This document shows, piece by piece, positions 1-9,986 of a stretch of 64,000 nucleotides of DNA (position 1 is its first letter; each line of letters starts with the position of its first letter). The position numbers and the translations under genes are program-made. Source of the DNA: an uncultured delta proteobacterium (GTDB lineage Bacteria > Myxococcota > Myxococcia > Myxococcales > 40CM-4-68-19); assembly GCA_903911145.1 (NCBI GenBank), contig CAIWCD010000013.1:186001-250000 (forward strand), read 5' to 3'. The notes beneath the pieces are model-generated. The model searched no databases and was not told the DNA's origin. It saw nothing but the letters and a program-made list of their open reading frames with translations.

Positions 1-1900
1 TCGCGACCAGAACGCCCGCGAGCGCGCCGCCGGCGACCAGTCCTGTCGAGAAGAGGCTGCCAGCGCCGAGTTCCTCGTCGTGGCCGCTCGCTGCCGCCTT
101 GTCCGCGCGGCGATCGACGATCCCCTTGATCGCTCCACCGATCCAGATCGGCAGCGTCGTCGAGAGCGGCAGATATGCGCCGACCGCGAACGACAACGGA
201 GAGACACCGCAGAGTTCAATCGTCACCGCGAGGAAGACGCCGACGAGGACATATTGCCAATCGAGATTGTGCGCGAGCAGGCCGCGAATCAGCGTTGCCA
301 TCAGCGTTCCCTGCGGCGCCGGATAGGTCTCGGTGCCAATCATATGATGAATCCCCTGCGCGGCCGCCGCGGCCGTCGGGGTATCGAGCACGCGCACCGT
401 CAATCCAATCACCAGCGCAGCCGCGACCGCACCGACCATCAGGCCAATCTGCTGAAAGCGCGGCGTCGCACCGACGAGATATCCCGTCTTCAGATCCTGC
501 GACGTCGCGCCGGCGTTCGCCGCGGCAATGCAGACCATTCCGCCCACGCAGAGCGCCATCGGTTGATAGATATCGGCCGTCCAGCCAATGCCGATGAAGA
601 TGAGGCAGGTGGCCATAATCGTCGCGATGGTCATTCCCGAAACAGGGTTGGAGCTCGTGCCGATGATGCCGACGATGCGCGAGGCCACGGTCACGAAGAA
701 GAAGCCAAATACGACGATAAGGATACCGAGGAGGAATCGACCACCGATGGTGCCAGGGAGAAACGGCAGGAACGCCATGATGCAGATCAGCGCAACGCTG
801 CCGCCGAGGACGGTGGAGATCGGAAGATCCCGGTTGGTGCGACGGGCATCAATCACGGCACCCGCGCCGCCGCGCATCGAGGCGAGGCTGCCCTTGAATG
901 AGCTGATGATGGTCGGCATCGTCTTGAGCAGCGTCATGAAGCCGCCCGCCGCAACCGCGCCAGCGCCAATCTGGCGCACATAGGCGAAATAGATCGCGCG
1001 ATTCAAGGCACCGAAAGTCTGCAGAGCAGGATCCCAACCATAGGCGCCTGCCTTGTTGATATCCGCGAGATATCCCAGTTTGACGAGCTGCATCGCAACC
1101 GCTGAGGCGGGCACGAGCGAAGCAAGAAGCGGAATCAGACCGAGCCACGCGAGGACACCACCCGCAACCAGCACACCCGCGATCTTGGGGCCGATGATAT
1201 ATCCGACGCCCATATACTCAGGAGTAATCGCGGCGTTGATGGTGGCGGCCGGGAAGATACGTGACGTTGCTCGGCTGACATATCCGGGCGTATCGCAGAT
1301 GACCTTGAAAATCTGCTGCAGCGTCGCGTAGGCAAAGGCGAAGAAGAGCCCCTGGTATGCGGTCTTCGCGAGTTCGCCGCCCTTCTCTCCCGCGATCAGC
1401 ACCTGCGCGCAGGCAGCACCTTCGGGATAAGGAAGATTGCCGTGCTCGTTGACGATCAGCGCGCGCCGCAGCGGGATCATCATCAGGACGCCGAGCATTC
1501 CGCCAAGCAGCGCGAGCGTGAAGATGGTCCAATAGGAGAAGTATCCGGCGCCAACGCTCTGATGGGTCGAGGGGTCGAGCGCGAGGAAGAGAAATCCCGG
1601 CAGCGTGAAGACAACGCCGGCGGCAATCGACTCGCCCGCCGATCCGATCGTCTGCACGAGATTGTTCTCGAGGATTGTCGATCCGCCGAGCTTCTTGAGC
1701 AGCGAGATCGAGAGCACCGCGATGGGAATCGACGCGGAAACGGTTAATCCCGCCTTGAGCGCGAGATAGACGGTCGACGCACCGAAGATCAACCCGAAGA
1801 GCGCGCCGATGATGATCGCTTTGGGCGTGAATTCGGCGACGTTGTCGGTGTCGGCGATATAGGGCTTATGCTCAGCGGGCGCGGCATTGAGTTCGGACAT
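1..1900 (-). CDS. OPT family oligopeptide transporter, C-terminus beyond window
   Basis: This is a polytopic inner-membrane protein of the oligopeptide transporter (OPT) family, which imports small peptides or metal chelates by proton symport. The translation starts at ATG 1898-1900 ([16 protein letters not shown]) and stays open to the window edge, giving 633 codons; the end is missing. I see many hydrophobic segments and the family-like stretch [10 protein letters not shown] in the second half, plus the usual [20 protein letters not shown] near the N-terminus. Bacterial OPT proteins usually have 600-700 residues, so little is lost. The stop of the next gene upstream (gmd, 1931) is 30 nt away on the same strand, so the two may be co-transcribed, although their functions are unrelated. 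The substrate cannot be told from sequence. Confidence 0.9.
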   Translation of the reverse strand, partial: MSELNAAPAEHKPYIADTDNVAEFTPKAIIIGALFGLIFGASTVYLALKAGLTVSASIPIAVLSISLLKKLGGSTILENNLVQTIGSAGESIAAGVVFTLPGFLFLALDPSTHQSVGAGYFSYWTIFTLALLGGMLGVLMMIPLRRALIVNEHGNLPYPEGAACAQVLIAGEKGGELAKTAYQGLFFAFAYATLQQIFKVICDTPGYVSRATSRIFPAATINAAITPEYMGVGYIIGPKIAGVLVAGGVLAWLGLIPLLASLVPASAVAMQLVKLGYLADINKAGAYGWDPALQTFGALNRAIYFAYVRQIGAGAVAAGGFMTLLKTMPTIISSFKGSLASMRGGAGAVIDARRTNRDLPISTVLGGSVALICIMAFLPFLPGTIGGRFLLGILIVVFGFFFVTVASRIVGIIGTSSNPVSGMTIATIMATCLIFIGIGWTADIYQPMALCVGGMVCIAAANAGATSQDLKTGYLVGATPRFQQIGLMVGAVAAALVIGLTVRVLDTPTAAAAAQGIHHMIGTETYPAPQGTLMATLIRGLLAHNLDWQYVLVGVFLAVTIELCGVSPLSFAVGAYLPLSTTLPIWIGGAIKGIVDRRADKAAASGHDEELGAGSLFSTGLVAGGALAGVLVA

Positions 1901-1930
1901 GGGCTCTCTTCGATGCTTGATTAGAGTCGG

Positions 1931-2941
1931 TTACGTCTTGGTGCGCTGGCTCATCCAGTGCTCTTCGCGGGCCAACTCGAGATCAGAGTCGACCATCATC
2001 TTCACGAGAGCGCGGAAATCGGTCTTCGGCTTCCAGCCCAGCTTTGCGCGCGCCTTGCTCGAGTCGCCGCAGAGGTGATCGACCTCTGCTGGACGCAGAT
2101 AGCGCGGGTCGTGGCGGACGAAATCCCGATAATCGAGTCCCAGTTGCGCGAAGGCGACCTCACAGAGTTCGCGGACGCTGTGGCTCTCTCCCGTCGCGAC
2201 CACCCAATCCTCGGCCGTCTCGTGCTGCAGCGCGAGCCACATGGCTTCGACGTAATCACCGGCAAATCCCCAATCGCGCAGTGCATCGAGGTTGCCGAGA
2301 TAGAGCTCCTTCTGGAGCCCGAGTTTAATCCGGCCTGCAGCCCGCGTGATCTTCCGCGTCACGAAGGTCTCTCCCCGCCGCGGACTCTCGTGATTAAACA
2401 GCACGCCATTCACGGCATGGAAGCCATACGCTTCGCGGTAATTGATCGTGATCCAATACGCGTACACCTTCGCGACCGCATACGGAGAGCGCGGGTGGAA
2501 CGGCGTGTTCTCGCCCTGCGGCGGCGGCGCGCTTCCGAACATTTCCGAGGAACTCGCCTGGTAGAAGCGGCTCTTCGTCAGCCCTGTCTCGCGCATTGCT
2601 TCGAGCAGGCGCAGCGCGCCGACGCCCGTCACCTCTGCGGTGTAATCAGGAACATCGAAGCTGACGCGAACGTGGCTCTGCGCACCGAGGTTGTAGATCT
2701 CCTCGGGCTTCACCTGCTGCATCAACAGATTGAGCGAACTGGCGTCATTCAAATCGCCATAGTGCAGCACCAGCCGGCGGTCCTGAACCTGGGGGTCCTG
2801 ATAGAGATGCTCGAGCCGCTGGGTATTAAACGACGAGGAGCGGCGGATGATGCCGTGGACCTCGTATCCCTTCGCGAGAAGCAGTTCGGTGAGATAGCTG
2901 CCGTCCTGCCCGGTAATGCCCGTCACCAATGCGCGCTTCAC
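1931..2941 (-). CDS. gmd: GDP-mannose 4,6-dehydratase
   Basis: Converts GDP-D-mannose to GDP-4-keto-6-deoxy-D-mannose, the first step towards GDP-L-fucose and other deoxyhexoses of surface polysaccharide. The 336-residue protein begins [16 protein letters not shown], with the NADP-binding glycine motif of extended short-chain dehydrogenases, and has the catalytic YxxxK pair in [13 protein letters not shown] chose GTG 2941 because the homologous part starts there and the codon overlaps the fcl stop (GTGA), a typical translational coupling; an upstream start would add 12 unrelated residues. The length is usual for the family. It lies directly downstream of fcl, so both enzymes of the fucose pathway are made together. 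Confidence 0.96.
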   Translation of the reverse strand: MKRALVTGITGQDGSYLTELLLAKGYEVHGIIRRSSSFNTQRLEHLYQDPQVQDRRLVLHYGDLNDASSLNLLMQQVKPEEIYNLGAQSHVRVSFDVPDYTAEVTGVGALRLLEAMRETGLTKSRFYQASSSEMFGSAPPPQGENTPFHPRSPYAVAKVYAYWITINYREAYGFHAVNGVLFNHESPRRGETFVTRKITRAAGRIKLGLQKELYLGNLDALRDWGFAGDYVEAMWLALQHETAEDWVVATGESHSVRELCEVAFAQLGLDYRDFVRHDPRYLRPAEVDHLCGDSSKARAKLGWKPKTDFRALVKMMVDSDLELAREEHWMSQRTKT

Positions 2942-3915
2942 GCGTGGCTCCTTTGCGCTCCCTGCGCGCGATACCATTCGATCGTCTCGCGCAATCCCTC
3001 TTCAAATCCGACGCGGGCGAGGAATCCGAACCGCTCCGCAGCGCGCTGCACGTCGAGCATCCGCCGCGGCTGTCCGTTCGGCCGCGACGCATCCCATTGA
3101 AGCGTCCCCTGGTATCCGGTCAATCGCCGAATCAGCTCAGCAAGATCGCGAATCGTGATCTCGAATCCAGCTCCGAGATTGACCGGATCGCTGGAGTCAT
3201 ATCGTTCGCAGGCGAGGAGAATCCCCTCGGCGGCGTCGCGCGCATGGAGAAATTCGCGCGAGGCGCTGCCGTCGCCCCAGACGGGAATCGAAGCGTCGCC
3301 GCGCGCCTGCGCCTCGATGCACTTGCGAATCAGCGCGGGAATCACGTGCGACGATTCGAGATCGAAGTTATCGCGCGCGCCATAGAGATTAACCGGGAAG
3401 AGCACGCAGCTATTCAGCCCATACTGCTCGCGGTAGGCCTGCGACTGCACCAGCATCATCTTCTTCGCGAGCCCGTAGGGAGCGTTGGTCTCCTCTGGAT
3501 ATCCATTCCAGATCTCGTCTTCGCGGAATGGAACGGGCGCGAACTTCGGATAAGCGCAGATGGTCCCCAGCGCGACGAGCTTGGGCAGCTTCTGCACCCG
3601 GGCAGCCTCAATCAGCTGCGTGCCCATCATCAGATTTTCGTAGAAGAAGCGCCCCGGATTCTTCTGATTGGCGAGGATTCCACCGACGCGAGCGGCGAGA
3701 TGAATCACCAGCGTCGGCTTGAGCTCCGCGAGCATCCGGCTGGCAGCTCCGGGCTGCACCAGATCGTAATCGCGCGACGAGAGCGGATGGATCGCGCCCG
3801 CTCCGCGCGCACGCAGTCCGTCGACGACATAGCTGCCGAGGAAGCCGGTCCCGCCGGTGATTGCAACGCGAGCGGTCTGCCAGTTGAAGTTATTGGGGGT
3901 CATGTGTGTAGTCAT
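2938..3915 (-). CDS. fcl: GDP-L-fucose synthase (epimerase/reductase)
   Basis: Takes the Gmd product, GDP-4-keto-6-deoxymannose, epimerises it and reduces it with NADPH to GDP-L-fucose. The 325-residue protein has the [11 protein letters not shown] nucleotide-binding motif near the N-terminus, the active-site Tyr and Lys in [11 protein letters not shown], and the family stretch [16 protein letters not shown]. The start ATG 3913-3915 has a GGAG ribosome site 8 nt upstream, and it lies 26 nt inside the 3' end of the FN3 lipoprotein gene. An internal ATG at 3903 is a weaker alternative. The overlap with both neighbours indicates one transcript in the order FN3 lipoprotein, fcl, gmd. Confidence 0.95.
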   Translation of the reverse strand: MTTHMTPNNFNWQTARVAITGGTGFLGSYVVDGLRARGAGAIHPLSSRDYDLVQPGAASRMLAELKPTLVIHLAARVGGILANQKNPGRFFYENLMMGTQLIEAARVQKLPKLVALGTICAYPKFAPVPFREDEIWNGYPEETNAPYGLAKKMMLVQSQAYREQYGLNSCVLFPVNLYGARDNFDLESSHVIPALIRKCIEAQARGDASIPVWGDGSASREFLHARDAAEGILLACERYDSSDPVNLGAGFEITIRDLAELIRRLTGYQGTLQWDASRPNGQPRRMLDVQRAAERFGFLARVGFEEGLRETIEWYRAQGAQRSHA

Positions 3916-6265
3916 TCCAGCTCCAGGAGAGCGTCCGGCGATTGAGCACGTCGTCGTTCATCTCATGGTTCTGAACCGGCCCCGACGGCCAGTCCGTCTC
4001 CCAGGTGCCGCTGCCTGTATCATGGCCCTTCCATTGAAGCGCGGAGAGAGTGAAGTCGTGATTGGCGAAGGTGACCGCCGCTGTGGACCAGAGGCTGCCT
4101 CCGGAGCTGGTCAGCGGTGCGCCCGTGCCGCCCCCGAACGAGCCGAGCTCCGCGACGTTGCCAAGCACCTCCTTGTTGCTGCTGCTGCCAAGAGGATTGG
4201 AGACCGCAAACGCCAGCTCAACGGTGTGCGTCGCCGAATAGCTCGTCGCATAGGAGAGAAGCGGGAGCGACTCGGAGCTTCCGGAGAGCGTCCAGACCCG
4301 GTCGCTGCCTGCGGCGAATTCGTCCGCGCCAGAGAGGGAGAATTTGAAAAAGAGTTCCTCCGTCGCGCCGCCGAAATTGAATGAACCGGAATAGACGCCA
4401 TCGCCCGCGTGCGCGTCGCCTCCCGTGCCGTCGTCGCGCAGGGCGAAAGCCACATCGGCCAGCGAGTAGCTGAGCGGATGCAGACTGCCCTTGAGCGCGG
4501 GGAGCGCTGCGCTCTGGACAGACATAGTCACGAGCGACGACGCATTGTTGAGCGGACTGACCGACGAAAGCGCCGCGGTGGCGGCGAGGGAGGCGTTCCA
4601 GAGGTTCGCGCCGGGATTGAACGACGCGGTCGCGCTGGCGAAGAATCCAAGCACGTCGATGCCGCCTGGATTCTGCGGCGACAGCGCGTAGGCATATCCA
4701 TTCGTCGAGTTGAGCGCGGCGATCGCGAGCCGCACGCGCGACGGATTGCCAATCGCGGCAGCGGGAATCGCAACCTCATCGATGCCGCTCGCTGCAGCAC
4801 CGTCGAAGCTCGTTGCGCCCTCGAGCGCCGGGCAATGGGAACCCACCGTCGCCGTGGCCGGCTCGAGGATGAGGGCACAACCCGCCGCCGCGTGGAGTTG
4901 CACGCTGGTATTGGCTCCATTCGGGGTCAGTTGCACCACGTAATCGGCCTTGAATGGCCAGATCACCTCGTTGCTTCCAACGCTCGCGGTGCGCCACTCG
5001 CCTGTCGCGTCACTCTCGGGATCGGTATCGATCGCGACCCAGAGTACGTCCTGGTTTGATTGGAGCAGATTTCCTCCGTCGATTGTCCCCATCGCAACCT
5101 GGAGCTGCGTCTGGTTCCAGCTGAACCAGGCACCGACGTTTCCCTGCGCCGAGGCAGCCCCGAGTGCGCTCGCCCGATCCCCGGAGGAGAAATCGAACGC
5201 CCGTCCCGAGAACGCGGTGGCCGCCTGCAGCGACGCTCCCGCGCTTTCGTTGCCCGCAGCGTCGACCGTGGAGACGAGAAGTCGATAGTTCGTCGACGCA
5301 GCCAATCCCGCCATCGAGAATTGCGCTGCCGCGGACGGACTGCTCGGCACCTCCGCGATCACGGGCAGACTCTTCGGATCGCACGTCGTCGATGACGAGC
5401 AGGCGTAGACGCGCGCGGAGACGAAATCGGCATCAGCGGGCGCCACCCAGGAGAGAGCCAGCGACTGCAATGCGGGCACGAGAGAGAGCGAACTGACCTC
5501 GGCCGGCGGCGTCGTGTCGGCCCCGCTGCCCGTCGTGAAATCGGCCACGACCGGCGCGGGCAAAGGCGCGCCGCTCGAGGAAAGCGCGTCGGTGGTGATC
5601 GCGAACTGATAGTGGGTATTCGGAGCGAGAGCTGTTGACGGTGTGACAGAGAATGTCACATTGTCACTTGTCGTCGGTGGAGCAGTGAGCGCGACGCAAT
5701 TCTGATGGCCTTGCGCGATCAACCGCAGCGTCGAGCTGCAGCCGCTTGAGGTCAGGCTGGCCACGCCCGCCGCCTGGTTGAAGGTCACGCGCAGTTGCGC
5801 ACTGAGCGGCACGCCTGTCGCGCCTGCAGCAGGAGACGTCGACAGCACCGCGAAGGTCGTCGCCCCATGCGGGGTGGCCATCACTTCCGTCGAGAGAGCC
5901 CCCTGCGTCGCGAGCCTGCGGGCAGCGACGGCGAATCGATAGGTTGTTCCATCGACGAGGCCGCTCACGGTGAGAAGGAGCGCGGCCCCAGCGTCGACGC
6001 GCAGCGAACCCGACCCGACGGGACCCGCCGAGGCCATTCCGTACTCGACTTCATATCCAGTCGCGCCCCCCACCGACTCCCAGCTCAAGCTCACCGCGTG
6101 ATCTCCAGCGACTGCCGAAAGCCCGATCGGTGCGAGCGGAGGAGAGGCGGTCGCAGAGCTGCACGCGCCGAGCAGGAGCGCGCTGCAGACCGCTCCCAGC
6201 AAGGCCGCGAGGATCTCACGTCCCATCTGCACTGGCCGGATCGGAGCCAACAAATGTGGGTTCAT
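3890..6265 (-). CDS. FN3/Ig-like multidomain surface lipoprotein
   Basis: A predicted lipoprotein of about 791 residues. A signal peptide with lipobox LLLGAC is followed by a fibronectin type III domain (about residues 30-115), a bacterial Ig-like domain (about 120-230, starting [18 protein letters not shown]), and a second FN3 domain ([13 protein letters not shown] onwards). Next comes a beta-rich region resembling carbohydrate-binding or anchor modules, and a C-terminal segment with [17 protein letters not shown], as in choice-of-anchor-X domains. No catalytic residues are evident, so a binding or adhesive role is inferred. The start is uncertain: 6277 and 6226 are in frame, and 6265 gives a sensible signal peptide. 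The 3' end overlaps fcl by 26 nt, tying it to the GDP-fucose genes; whether it is itself fucosylated is only a guess. Confidence 0.75.
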   Translation of the reverse strand: MNPHLLAPIRPVQMGREILAALLGAVCSALLLGACSSATASPPLAPIGLSAVAGDHAVSLSWESVGGATGYEVEYGMASAGPVGSGSLRVDAGAALLLTVSGLVDGTTYRFAVAARRLATQGALSTEVMATPHGATTFAVLSTSPAAGATGVPLSAQLRVTFNQAAGVASLTSSGCSSTLRLIAQGHQNCVALTAPPTTSDNVTFSVTPSTALAPNTHYQFAITTDALSSSGAPLPAPVVADFTTGSGADTTPPAEVSSLSLVPALQSLALSWVAPADADFVSARVYACSSSTTCDPKSLPVIAEVPSSPSAAAQFSMAGLAASTNYRLLVSTVDAAGNESAGASLQAATAFSGRAFDFSSGDRASALGAASAQGNVGAWFSWNQTQLQVAMGTIDGGNLLQSNQDVLWVAIDTDPESDATGEWRTASVGSNEVIWPFKADYVVQLTPNGANTSVQLHAAAGCALILEPATATVGSHCPALEGATSFDGAAASGIDEVAIPAAAIGNPSRVRLAIAALNSTNGYAYALSPQNPGGIDVLGFFASATASFNPGANLWNASLAATAALSSVSPLNNASSLVTMSVQSAALPALKGSLHPLSYSLADVAFALRDDGTGGDAHAGDGVYSGSFNFGGATEELFFKFSLSGADEFAAGSDRVWTLSGSSESLPLLSYATSYSATHTVELAFAVSNPLGSSSNKEVLGNVAELGSFGGGTGAPLTSSGGSLWSTAAVTFANHDFTLSALQWKGHDTGSGTWETDWPSGPVQNHEMNDDVLNRRTLSWSWNDYTHDPQ

Positions 6266-6355
6266 GCTCATCACCATGCCTTTGAGACCGGTGCACGCGC
6301 GACGCCCCGATCGTCGCCTTGACACCGCGTGCGCTCACCGGCCATGGAGTGCGCC

Positions 6356-7030
6356 ATGCCGGATATACCAACTCCATCGAGCAGCGTGCCGCACGCGGCG
6401 CCGATCGCCCTCTCTCCGGCGTGGCTCCTCTTCGCGCTGCTCGCGCTCGCCGTGCCGCTCGGCGCGCTCCTCTTGCATCCACGAGTTCCACTTGCGCCCG
6501 CGCCGCTCCCGATGCTCTCGACGCTGCCCGACTTCGCGCTCGTCGATCAGTCGGGCCGGCCGTTCGCGCGCAAGGATCTACTTGGCCGCACGTGGGTCGC
6601 TGACTTCGTGTTCACCAACTGTCCCGACGCCTGCCCGCGCTTGACCGCAACCATGCGCAAGCTCCAGGACTCGCTCTCTGCGGACGAGCGCGCGGGCGCG
6701 ATGGGCCTGCTCTCTCTCTCCGTCGACCCCGCGCGAGACACGCCCGAGGTGATGCGCAAGTACGCCGAGGCCCATGGCGCAGACGTGCGCGTCTGGCGAT
6801 TCCTTACGGGCCCCGACGACGAGATCGAACGCGCAGTCGTGCTCGGATTCAAGCAGGCGATCGAGCCGGCAGGAGACGCGCATACCGCAGCGCTCGACAT
6901 CCTCCACGGCGAGAAGTTCGTCCTCGTCGATGGCGCGGGCCGGATCCGCGGATACTACGATGCCAATGAAGAACCCGAGCTGCAGCGGCTCCTGCGCGAC
7001 GCACGCCAACTGACCCGAGGCGACAAGTGA
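6356..7030 (+). CDS. SCO1/SenC-family copper chaperone
   Basis: A membrane-anchored thioredoxin-fold protein of 224 residues of the SCO1/SenC family, which delivers copper to, or reduces cysteines of, the CuA site of cytochrome c oxidase. One N-terminal transmembrane segment (about residues 20-40) is followed by the SCO domain with the CxxxC copper motif in FTNCPDACP and the conserved His in DILHGEKFVLVD, so all three copper ligands are present. ATG 6356 is preferred over 6344 and 6329 because GGAG at 6346-6349 is well spaced. The stop overlaps the next gene (GTGA), linking it to the DUF420 gene. Confidence 0.9.
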   Translation: MPDIPTPSSSVPHAAPIALSPAWLLFALLALAVPLGALLLHPRVPLAPAPLPMLSTLPDFALVDQSGRPFARKDLLGRTWVADFVFTNCPDACPRLTATMRKLQDSLSADERAGAMGLLSLSVDPARDTPEVMRKYAEAHGADVRVWRFLTGPDDEIERAVVLGFKQAIEPAGDAHTAALDILHGEKFVLVDGAGRIRGYYDANEEPELQRLLRDARQLTRGDK

Positions 7031-7590
7031 CCGAATCTCTCCCGACCGCGCCCAGGGCGGACGATCGCATCTTCTATGTGGTGAACGCGCTCGTCTCTGC
7101 CGCCGCGATCTCGCTGCTGGTCTGGCTGCTGCTGCTGCGCAAACCGACGCCGGGCGAGAGCGCGCTGCTCAGCTTTCTGCCCGCGCTCAACGCGCTGCTC
7201 AACTCGACGTCAGCTGTGCTGCTCGTGCTCGGGCGCGCCGCGATCAAGCGACGCGATCGCAAGCGCCACGCGCAGTTCATGCTCGCGGCCTTCGTGACCT
7301 CCGCGCTCTTTCTCGTCTCGTATCTCGGCTACCACTTCATGCACGGAGACACGCGCTACATCGGCGCGCCCGCCATCCGCGCGGTCTATCTCGCCGTGCT
7401 CGCCAGCCACGTGCTCTTGTCGATCGCCGTGGTGCCGCTGGTGCTGGCCGCGCTCTGGTTCGCTGCGCGCAACGCCTTCGGGCAACACGTCAAGGTCACG
7501 CGCGTGCTCTACCCGATCTGGCTCTACGTCTCCGTCACCGGAGTTGCCGTCTATCTGCTGCTGTATCAACTGCCGCACGGGACGCCGTAG
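7027..7590 (+). CDS. DUF420 membrane protein (YozB/CtaM-like)
   Basis: A 187-residue integral membrane protein with about five transmembrane segments and conserved histidines (LGYHFMHGD and SHVLLSIAVVPLV), matching the DUF420 family. Members such as CtaM support assembly or function of haem-copper oxidases in Gram-positive bacteria. Position supports this: its GTG start overlaps the stop of the SCO1-type copper chaperone gene. No other oxidase subunit lies in the window, so these two form a detached assembly pair. The family call is confident, the exact role less so. Confidence 0.85.
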   Translation: MTESLPTAPRADDRIFYVVNALVSAAAISLLVWLLLLRKPTPGESALLSFLPALNALLNSTSAVLLVLGRAAIKRRDRKRHAQFMLAAFVTSALFLVSYLGYHFMHGDTRYIGAPAIRAVYLAVLASHVLLSIAVVPLVLAALWFAARNAFGQHVKVTRVLYPIWLYVSVTGVAVYLLLYQLPHGTP

Positions 7591-7657
7591 ACAAGCAGCC
7601 ACGCGCTCCCGCTGTTCGCGAGAGGCGGCCCCCGTCAGGCAACAGGTTCCGTCAAGA

Positions 7658-7684
7658 GCGGGCTCGTGGACTTCGCGAGCCCGC
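7658..7684. terminator. GC-rich hairpin between convergent genes
   Basis: The arms GCGGGCTCG (7658-7666) and CGAGCCCGC (7676-7684) pair perfectly around a 9-nt loop. The hairpin lies between the ends of the DUF420 gene (+) and the zinc-ribbon gene (-), where a bidirectional terminator is expected. There is no T tract, so an intrinsic terminator is only possible. Confidence 0.45.
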
Positions 7685-7692
7685 GGCGCGCC

Positions 7693-7941
7693 CTACTCGT
7701 CAGCGGCCGGCTTCTCTTCGACCTCATCCTCGTCGTCGTCCGCCTCTTCCGTCTCGGGCTTCTCTTCAGCCTCTTCGACGGCGCGCGGAGCTGCGGCGCG
7801 CCGGCCCGAAGGCTTGGCGACCGGCTGCTCGCGCTGATCGGTGCCGCACTTCGGGCACGCGGGAATCGGCTTCTTCAAGTCGTAGAACTTCGCTGCGCAC
7901 TTGAAGCAGGTGTATTTGATGCCCAGATCCTTTGCGGCCAT
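7693..7941 (-). CDS. TIGR02300/FYDLN-acid family zinc-ribbon protein
   Basis: A small protein of 82 residues. The N-terminal part has two CxxC pairs (YTCFKCAAKFYDL and PACPKCGTD) that form a zinc ribbon, and the C-terminal half is a highly acidic tail of Glu and Asp. This is the layout of the TIGR02300 / FYDLN acid domain family found in alpha- and deltaproteobacteria; its function is not established. I used ATG 7941 (MAAKDLGIKYTC), where family similarity begins, with a GAGAGGGG stretch about 10 nt upstream. It converges with the DUF420 gene and stands alone in its direction. Confidence 0.85.
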   Translation of the reverse strand: MAAKDLGIKYTCFKCAAKFYDLKKPIPACPKCGTDQREQPVAKPSGRRAAAPRAVEEAEEKPETEEADDDEDEVEEKPAADE

Positions 7942-8032
7942 GTCTTGTCGCCCCTCTCGGAAGTTGGCGGCGGGGCAGATAGACGAGGAGTGCCGGGAAG
8001 TCAACGTCTAGAAGTTTGCGGAGAGCGTGGGA

Positions 8033-8821
8033 ATGAGCGTTCGCAGCGTGTTCATCACTGGTGCGTCATCGGGATTGGGCCGCGGTCTGGCCCTCCATTA
8101 CGCCAACGCAGGCGCCACCGTATTCGCCGCGGCGCGCAGAGTTGCCGAACTCGAATCACTCGCGCAGGAGGTCAGCGCAGGCGCTGGTCGCATCGTCGCT
8201 GTGGCGCTCGACGTCGGCGATCTCGAGGCGCTCTCGTCCTCGATCGCGCGCGCCGAGTCGGAGTCAGGCGGCGCGCTCGATCTCGTCATCGCAAACGCGG
8301 GGATCGGCATCCCCACCGACGCGCGCAATCTCGACTGGCGCGCGGTCGAGCGCGTCTTCCACGTCAACACCAGCGCGGCCTGCACGACCGTCTCCGCCGC
8401 GCTCCCCGCGATGGTCGCGAAGAACACCGGCACCGTCGTCGCCGTCGCGAGCCTCGCCGGATTCCGCGGCATGGCCGGTCACGCCGCCTACTGCGCGAGC
8501 AAGGCCGCGCTGCGCACGTTCATGGAGTCGCTGCGCGTCGACCTGCGCGGCACGGGGGTGCGCGCACTCACGATCTATCCGGGATTCGTGCGCACGGAGA
8601 TGACAGCGAAGAACCGTTTCCCGATGCCGTTCATCCTCGATGCCGACGAGGCGGTGCGCGTGATGGTGCGTGGCATCGCGCGCGGCAAGAGGAGCATCGC
8701 GTATCCGCTCCCGCTCGTACTCGCGACCCGATGGATGGCCACGCTTCCCGACTTCCTCTACGAGTTCATCGCCAGCAAGCTCGCGCCGCAGCGTCTCGCG
8801 AAAAAACGAAAGAGCAACTGA
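8033..8821 (+). CDS. Short-chain dehydrogenase/reductase
   Basis: A classical SDR oxidoreductase of 262 residues. The NAD(P)-binding motif GASSGLGRG is at the N-terminus, followed by VIANAG, and the catalytic Tyr and Lys are in AAYCASKAAL after the SLAG region. The substrate cannot be deduced; PGFVRTEMT is typical of the broad subgroup acting on lipids, polyols or keto-acyl compounds. ATG 8033 is chosen over the in-frame GTG 8027 because of a GGAG about 9 nt upstream. The adenosine-deaminase-like gene follows after 61 nt on the same strand. Confidence 0.9.
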   Translation: MSVRSVFITGASSGLGRGLALHYANAGATVFAAARRVAELESLAQEVSAGAGRIVAVALDVGDLEALSSSIARAESESGGALDLVIANAGIGIPTDARNLDWRAVERVFHVNTSAACTTVSAALPAMVAKNTGTVVAVASLAGFRGMAGHAAYCASKAALRTFMESLRVDLRGTGVRALTIYPGFVRTEMTAKNRFPMPFILDADEAVRVMVRGIARGKRSIAYPLPLVLATRWMATLPDFLYEFIASKLAPQRLAKKRKSN

Positions 8822-8882
8822 CAACTCTTCCTCTTCGCGCGAGTGGGGTTCTCAAGCAGCGCGACCTGTGCAATCTTCAGCC

Positions 8883-9893
8883 ATGCCACGTCCAAAGCGC
8901 GAGCTGATCGATCTCCACATCCACGTCGGCGGCGCAGTCGCCCCGCATATCCTCTGGTCGATTGCCCATAGCCAGGGATTCAAACTCCCCGTCCGCGACT
9001 ATTGGGAGTTCGTCGACCTCGTCACCGCCTCGAGTGACAAGGTCAAGTCGCTCGACGACTATCTGAAGATCCTCCACACCTGGACGGAGAAGATCCAGTC
9101 GAGCCCTGCGGCGATCGAGCGGGCGATCTACGAAATCATCGGCAAGGAGTATCGCGGCAGCGGCGTGACGCGCATGGAGCTGCGCTTCAATCCGATGAAG
9201 CGCAACCTGGGCGGCGAGCGCGATCTCGACCACATCATTCAAGCCGCGATTCGCGGAATGGATCGCGCGGCGCTCGAATACAACTGCCGCATCGGGCTGA
9301 TCTTCTGCCTCGCACGCGAGTTCGACGCGCATATCAACGAGATCATCGTCGAGAAGGCGATCAAGTATCAGAGCTGGGGCGTCGTCGGCATCGACCTCGC
9401 GGGCTCCGAGGAGCACGCGATGGAGCTCGCGCCCGACGAGATGGCGCGCTATTCGGCGCTCTATGCGCGCGCGCGCGCCGCTGGCCTCAAGACCACCGTG
9501 CACACGGGCGAGACGCCGGGCACGGGCGCAGAGGGAGTGCGTGCGGTGATTGAACTGCTGCGGCCCCATCGCATCGGGCACGGAGTACAGGCGGCGTACG
9601 ACGAGAACGCGATGAAGCTGCTCGTCAAACACAAGGTCGCGCTCGAGATCTGCCCGTCGTCGAATCTCTCCACCCACGCTGTTGCCGACTGGAAAGAGAT
9701 GAAGCACGTCGTGCGCACGTTCATCGATCGCGGCGTGCAGATCACCATCAATACCGACGGCCCTTATCTGCTGGGCACGGATATGAAGCGCGAGTTCGAG
9801 TTGTGCGAAAAGCACGGACTGCTCAACGATGAGGAGATCGACCGCTGCCTCGCCACCGCGAAGGACGTGAGCTTCCTCGCCGGCGATTCCTAG
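8883..9893 (+). CDS. Adenosine-deaminase-like metal-dependent deaminase
   Basis: A 336-residue amidohydrolase of the adenosine/AMP deaminase family. Metal ligands and catalytic residues are visible: HIH in LIDLHIHVGG, His and Glu in VHTGE, the His pair in HRIGHG, and Asp in INTDGP. Two residues that contact adenosine in well-studied ADAs are changed. The Asp of the usual HxHLDG motif is Gly here (HIHVGG), and the second Asp of the usual TDDP motif is Gly (TDGP). The chemistry should be hydrolytic deamination, but the substrate may not be adenosine; other family members act on adenine or 6-aminodeoxyfutalosine. Start ATG 8883 begins MPRPKRELIDLH, close to the first motif as in the family. Confidence 0.85.
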   Translation: MPRPKRELIDLHIHVGGAVAPHILWSIAHSQGFKLPVRDYWEFVDLVTASSDKVKSLDDYLKILHTWTEKIQSSPAAIERAIYEIIGKEYRGSGVTRMELRFNPMKRNLGGERDLDHIIQAAIRGMDRAALEYNCRIGLIFCLAREFDAHINEIIVEKAIKYQSWGVVGIDLAGSEEHAMELAPDEMARYSALYARARAAGLKTTVHTGETPGTGAEGVRAVIELLRPHRIGHGVQAAYDENAMKLLVKHKVALEICPSSNLSTHAVADWKEMKHVVRTFIDRGVQITINTDGPYLLGTDMKREFELCEKHGLLNDEEIDRCLATAKDVSFLAGDS

Positions 9894-9986
9894 TCGGACC
9901 TGTCTTGCGCGGGTGTGATCGCGAGCACCATCATCGCGCCGTTTGTTTGCTATGGTCGCCCTCGCCGAACACTCGAGGAGTCCACC

